From CAYREV01 sp964423345 (GTDB lineage Bacteria; Bacteroidota; Rhodothermia; Balneolales; Balneolaceae): a stretch of 46,156 nucleotides of DNA. The DNA lies in contig CAYREV010000021.1 in assembly GCA_964423345.1 (NCBI GenBank), positions 1-46,156 of the forward strand, read 5' to 3'. The position numbers and the translations under genes were made by a program. The notes beneath the pieces were generated by a model. The model saw only the letters and a program-made list of their open reading frames with translations, was not told where the DNA came from and searched no databases. Positions 42,750-46,156 of the stretch are shown here, piece after piece; within the stretch, counting starts at the first letter, position 1; the number at the start of each line of letters is the position of its first letter.

Positions 42750-44213
42750 TCAGTTTTCGCTGTTTTTTATCCTTATGTGTATGGTGACTTCATTGGGCGT
42801 GCCGCTCTGCAGCCGCGTACCCTCCGGCAGCTGAAGGGCTTTGGTGACGGATGTGGACTGTTTGAGGCTGCCCAGGTCGACCGGTTCGGTATCGAGGGAA
42901 CCGGGCAGGTTCTCTTTGGGGTCCGCCGTCATAACAACGACGGAGTCGGGTTCTGTTTTCATGGACTGCAGGGATAGAGAGCCGGGCAGTTGCCCCCGGG
43001 TGGTAATATTGACCGGCAAGGTTACCGGTTCCAGTTTGCGGGCTTTGACCTCAAGAGAGCGCGGCGTTACCTCATAGAGGTTGAGGTCGGAGGGCAGGTT
43101 GAGGTTCTTTGCGGTAATATCCAGCCTGTCGGCCCCCGCCTTGCCCGCCAGGTTGAAAGAGACGACCAGCTGGGAAGGTTCAAAAAGCCGAAAGGCCTGT
43201 TCCGGCCCCGACAGGGTAACCCTGGCTTCCAGGGGCACCGAATCCCGGAGGATGATATGGCTCGACTGGAGGTTTCGGTACTCTATAGGTACCGAAAAAG
43301 TACGGTAAACGGTTTCGGTCTGGTAGGCAAAGGCAAGCCAGAAAATAAAAGCCAGCCCCACGGAAAGCAGCGCGGTACGGAGATTTTTTCTCTTCCACCA
43401 GTGGGTCAGTGCCGCTTCCCCGGGATGGTATATCTCCTGTTGGAATTCATCCAGTTTTTGATTCAGTTCGTTTCCCGACTCAAGGGCGGTAAGCCTGCCG
43501 TTTCTGGCTATGCTGATGCTGCCGCGTTCTTCGGAAACGATAATTACCAGTGCATCGCACTGTTCCGACAATCCCAGGGCAGCGGCATGGCGGGTGCCCC
43601 GTTCTGAAAGTTTGGCCAGGTTTGTCGAGAGGGGCAGGTGAGCCCCGAACGACAGGATCTGTTCTCCCTCAATGAGGACGGCTCCGTCATGGCCGGGCGA
43701 CCGGGGATTGAAGAGGCTGTACAACAGGGGGATGGAAACCTGACCGTTAAGCCCTATACCGCCGTGAATATGCCGATCCCAGGATTCTTTTCCCTTGATG
43801 GCAATGAGTGCCCCCGTATTCCGCTCAGCCATCCTGCCGACCGCTTCGGTAAGCTTGGTGAAAACCGAACTGCCCGAGGTGGGCGCTTGCCCCTCATCCC
43901 AGAACAGGGGCAGGTTGCCGAGACGTTCGAAAAGCCTGCGTATATCGGACTGGAAAACAACGACAATACCGATAAGGATGACCACGAACAATCCCTCAAT
44001 GAGCAGTTCCGTAAGGTACATCTCCGTCAGGCGCGCCGTGACATACATAAAAACAATGACCGTTAGGGCCAAAAGGGTCCTTTTAGAAACGCTTTGGCGC
44101 AGCCAGTTCAGTATCAGGTAAAGGAAGAGGGAGATGAAGGCAATATCAAGGAAATCTACAAGCCGGACATTGAGGAAAAAATCCTGGAGACTGCCCAATA
44201 TGGATTCAAACAT
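42750..44213 (-). CDS. cdaA: Diadenylate cyclase CdaA fused to CdaR/YbbR domain
   Basis: The 487-residue protein begins with three membrane helices (about 20-37, 46-63 and 69-88). A DAC domain follows (about 105-245) with DGA at residues 176-178 and, in place of the RHR motif, RHA at 208-210. A membrane helix (about 278-297) then leads to a periplasmic YbbR-type region (about 300-487). In many bacteria CdaA and its regulator CdaR are separate neighbours; here one chain holds both. CdaA makes cyclic di-AMP from two ATP, controlling osmolyte and potassium balance and cell wall state. The codon for residue 210 reads GCC (Ala), checked directly. Confidence 0.88.
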   Translation of the reverse strand: MFESILGSLQDFFLNVRLVDFLDIAFISLFLYLILNWLRQSVSKRTLLALTVIVFMYVTARLTEMYLTELLIEGLFVVILIGIVVVFQSDIRRLFERLGNLPLFWDEGQAPTSGSSVFTKLTEAVGRMAERNTGALIAIKGKESWDRHIHGGIGLNGQVSIPLLYSLFNPRSPGHDGAVLIEGEQILSFGAHLPLSTNLAKLSERGTRHAAALGLSEQCDALVIIVSEERGSISIARNGRLTALESGNELNQKLDEFQQEIYHPGEAALTHWWKRKNLRTALLSVGLAFIFWLAFAYQTETVYRTFSVPIEYRNLQSSHIILRDSVPLEARVTLSGPEQAFRLFEPSQLVVSFNLAGKAGADRLDITAKNLNLPSDLNLYEVTPRSLEVKARKLEPVTLPVNITTRGQLPGSLSLQSMKTEPDSVVVMTADPKENLPGSLDTEPVDLGSLKQSTSVTKALQLPEGTRLQSGTPNEVTIHIRIKNSEN

Positions 44214-44311
44214 GGATTTCCCTGTTTTTATTCGAATATAATACTCGGCCCGTAATAAGTAAATTTTATAGCATAAGCACCGGCAGCAGGCTGCATATAC
44301 CGTTTATATAA

Positions 44312-45262
44312 TCAAAGTATCTCCTTAAGGGTTTCGGGGGATATGTTGGCCCCGCAAATAACAATGACGCTGCTTTGCCCCGAGAACCGTTCCCGGTTTT
44401 TTAACAGTGCGGCTACGGCTACTGCCGCCGACCCTTCCACCAGTTTGTGATGTTTGTGGATCATCTGCCTGATGGCCCCGGCAATCTCCTCTTCGCTGGC
44501 CAGGATGAATTCGCCCACCAGTTTTTTGCACAGATCGAAGGTGATGGCATCGCGTTCAAAACCGCCGGCCGAGCCGTCCGACAGCGTAGGATGTGTCTCC
44601 ACTTCCGTGTAGTGCCCGGCGGCTACGCTGGCCGACATTTCAGGTGAATGTTCAGGCTGGCAGCCGATGATTGCGGTTGAGGGGCTGCGGTCTTTCACCC
44701 AGCTTCCGATGCCGGAAATGAGCCCCCCGCCACCCACCGTTGCCAGTATGTTGTCGGGGGCTTTTATCGTATGGAGGATCTCCACCCCGATGGTCCCCTG
44801 CCCGGCAATCACCTGCGGGTCGTTGTAGGGGGAAACGTAGGTCCACCCCTTTTTTCCGGCCAATTCTTTGGCATGCATCTCTGTATCGTAGGGATCGGTT
44901 CCGTAGAATTCCAGGTCGGCGTCAAAGGATTTTATGGCTTCGACTTTCGATGGGACGGCATTTTCGGGCAGAAAAATTTTACCCTCCATCCCCAGCAGAT
45001 CCAGGGCCCGTGCAAAGCCAAGCCCGTGGTTGCCGGTCGAGGCCGTTACGGGGAGGGTGTCGGGCTTGTGCTCCCTGATCCACCGGAGCTTGTTGAGGCT
45101 GCCCCTCGCCTTGAACGATCCGGTATACTGCTCGCTCTCCAACTTCAGGTACACCTCTCCGTCGGAGGCCTTGCTCAGCCAGCGGGAATGAAGCAGCGGG
45201 GTATGCAGGATGTCGTCACCGAGCCGCCTGCGAGCGTCCTTAATTTCCTTGACCAGGTTCAT
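44312..45262 (-). CDS. PLP-dependent threonine/serine dehydratase-like enzyme
   Basis: A 316-residue fold-type II PLP enzyme. The Schiff-base Lys51 lies in TGSFKARGSLNKL, phosphate-binding TASTGNHG near residue 93 and the glycine loop TVGGGGLISGIGSW near residue 175 follow, and the C-terminus ends CGANIS. There is no regulatory ACT domain, so it is the short catabolic type or a serine racemase-like enzyme; substrate (Thr, Ser or hydroxyaspartate) is not settled. The first 23 bases overlap the end of the GDSL hydrolase gene. Confidence 0.88.
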   Translation of the reverse strand: MNLVKEIKDARRRLGDDILHTPLLHSRWLSKASDGEVYLKLESEQYTGSFKARGSLNKLRWIREHKPDTLPVTASTGNHGLGFARALDLLGMEGKIFLPENAVPSKVEAIKSFDADLEFYGTDPYDTEMHAKELAGKKGWTYVSPYNDPQVIAGQGTIGVEILHTIKAPDNILATVGGGGLISGIGSWVKDRSPSTAIIGCQPEHSPEMSASVAAGHYTEVETHPTLSDGSAGGFERDAITFDLCKKLVGEFILASEEEIAGAIRQMIHKHHKLVEGSAAVAVAALLKNRERFSGQSSVIVICGANISPETLKEIL

Positions 45263-45944
45263 CGGTATCTTTCAGGGTGTTTTTGAGCATGTTAAAAATT
45301 TCGGCAACCGTTTTCTCGGTCCAAAGGCTGTACATTTCAGCCGATGGATGGAGTCCGTCGGGCGCAAGCAGGGAGGAGTCGGTTGCAGCCTCTTTTGAGA
45401 TGGGGGTTATGTTCACGTAATGGGCCCCCAGGCTGTCGGAAATAGCGGCGTTTATATTGTTATAGTCTTGTAATTCCTCGGTTATCCGGCCCGGATTTTT
45501 CTTCCGGCCGAAGGGAGTGACCCCGTAGTCGGGAATGGACAATACCACTACGCGGCGGGGGTTTCCGCCCGCCAGGGAGATGGCTTTTTCCAGCAGGTAG
45601 CGGAAACGATCCGGGTATTTGTTGATCTCTTTGCCCTGGTATTGATCGTTGACACCGATCAGCAGTGAAACAAGGTCATAGTCGGACTGGAGCTCCGTAT
45701 CCAGGATGGCCCGCTTCAGGTCCAGGGTGGTCCACCCGGTAGTGGCTATTATATCCGGTTTGTGCACTTTCAGGCCCCTGCTTCTCAGCGAATCAACCAG
45801 CTGAACGGGCCAGCGTTCGGAAGGGGAAACACTTTCGCCTATGGTGTAGGAGTCACCCAAAGCCAGGTACCGGAGCGGGGTGTCCTGCGCCTGCCCGGGG
45901 AGGGAGAGTATGAAAAGTATTGCAACAATCAGGGTATTTCGCAT
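45240..45944 (-). CDS. Secreted SGNH/GDSL hydrolase
   Basis: The 234-residue protein has a signal peptide (about 1-20, ending GQAQ). The serine block ALGDSYTIGES carries Ser32; IGVNDQYQG is block III with the conserved Asn, and APDGLHPSAEMY near the end holds the Asp-His pair. Esterase or deacylase of unknown substrate. It is distinct from the TesA homologue at 40334. The gene overlaps the dehydratase gene by 23 bases, suggesting co-transcription. Confidence 0.87.
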   Translation of the reverse strand: MRNTLIVAILFILSLPGQAQDTPLRYLALGDSYTIGESVSPSERWPVQLVDSLRSRGLKVHKPDIIATTGWTTLDLKRAILDTELQSDYDLVSLLIGVNDQYQGKEINKYPDRFRYLLEKAISLAGGNPRRVVVLSIPDYGVTPFGRKKNPGRITEELQDYNNINAAISDSLGAHYVNITPISKEAATDSSLLAPDGLHPSAEMYSLWTEKTVAEIFNMLKNTLKDTDEPGQGN

Positions 45945-46009
45945 GGGTGGATTGAGGTTGACGGTTGTTTCTGCGTTTAAATGGCAATAATACTAACATC
46001 GGGAAGAAA

Positions 46010-46047
46010 TAAAAAAAGGGTCTCTCCCGGTCATGGGAAAGACCCTT
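46010..46047 (-). terminator. Rho-independent terminator of the right-edge gene
   Basis: On the minus strand AAGGGTCT pairs with AGACCCTT (stem at 46016-46047, with an inner CCC/GGG) and is followed by a T-run, the complement of 46011-46017. It lies 27 bases past the stop of the partial gene to the right. Confidence 0.8.
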
Positions 46048-46073
46048 CTTAGGGATCCAGCTTTTAAAAGGGT

Positions 46074-46156
46074 TTAGGTCCCGAACCAGTAGGTCAGCTT
46101 GACCAGAAAGACATTGGTCGGCTCGGTGTCGAGAAGTCCGCTGAAATCCCGGCGGG
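46074..46156 (-). CDS. 3' end of a beta-barrel protein gene (partial)
   Basis: The last 26 codons of a minus-strand gene cut by the window edge: RRDFSGLLDTEPTNVFLVK then LTYWFGT, stop TAA at 46074. The final alternating hydrophobic strand closing with aromatic residues is typical of the last strand of outer-membrane barrels (for example DUF5916-like or other large barrels). A terminator follows. The family cannot be named from this fragment. Confidence 0.6.
   Translation of the reverse strand, partial: RRDFSGLLDTEPTNVFLVKLTYWFGT

Overview
The window looks like chromosomal core DNA of a Balneolota/Rhodothermota-type bacterium (Bacteroidota superphylum). The signs are a short housekeeping sigma factor without region 1.1, a two-component sensor built from propeller repeats plus a Y_Y_Y domain, a fused E2-E1 2-oxoglutarate dehydrogenase (Kgd type), an ExbB/ExbD/ExbD cluster, many acidic proteins, and promoters that mostly fit the Bacteroidota TTG-N20-TAnnTTTG pattern. 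This lineage call rests on protein style and is not a measured phylogeny. I saw no tRNA, rRNA, CRISPR array, IS element or prophage.

Layout, left to right. (1) 112-6648: the distal half of the complex I operon, nuoJ-K-L-M-N, with a pterin-4a-carbinolamine dehydratase gene between nuoM and nuoN. (2) 6825-7970: rpsF-rpsR-rplI behind a clear Bacteroidota promoter and a structured leader. (3) 8000-10036: dsbD. (4) 10226-12250: exbB, a small membrane protein and two exbD genes, closed by a strong terminator. (5) 12328-17128: thiL, ftsH, and then a 6-pyruvoyl-tetrahydropterin synthase homologue and folE2. (6) 17284-20955 (minus): kgd. (7) 21187-25674: pepF, a GAF-GAF-degenerate-GGDEF protein and deoB, apparently one operon. 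(8) 25970-26824: rpoD/sigA with a terminator. (9) 26938-33476: propeller/Y_Y_Y histidine kinase, LuxR-type response regulator, an odd aromatic- and Arg/Ser-rich lipoprotein, and a FadL-like outer-membrane barrel. (10) 33482-36646 (minus): secreted nuclease-like lipoprotein, tandem-domain universal stress protein and CorA. (11) 36727-41887: a 55-residue membrane peptide gene, ybbP and ybbA on the minus strand, divergent from tesA and a PIG-L deacetylase. (12) 41998-45944 (minus): SIMPL protein, a diadenylate cyclase fused to a YbbR/CdaR domain, a serine/threonine dehydratase-like enzyme and a GDSL hydrolase. The window ends in the 3' end of a minus-strand beta-barrel gene.

Functional threads. 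Respiration and the TCA cycle (nuo, kgd) sit beside envelope maintenance (dsbD, exbBD, ftsH, ybbAP-tesA, lipoprotein and barrel). Three pterin genes (folE2, the PTPS homologue with Cys-x5-His-Gly-His spacing, and the dehydratase) suggest a tetrahydrobiopterin-type cofactor made and recycled in this organism. The best candidates for something undescribed are the catalytically dead GAF/GGDEF protein coupled to pepF and deoB, the single-chain CdaA-CdaR protein with an altered RHR motif, the aromatic/RS-rich lipoprotein next to a sensory system and a barrel, the small membrane proteins in the exb and ybb clusters, and the dehydratase embedded in the complex I operon.
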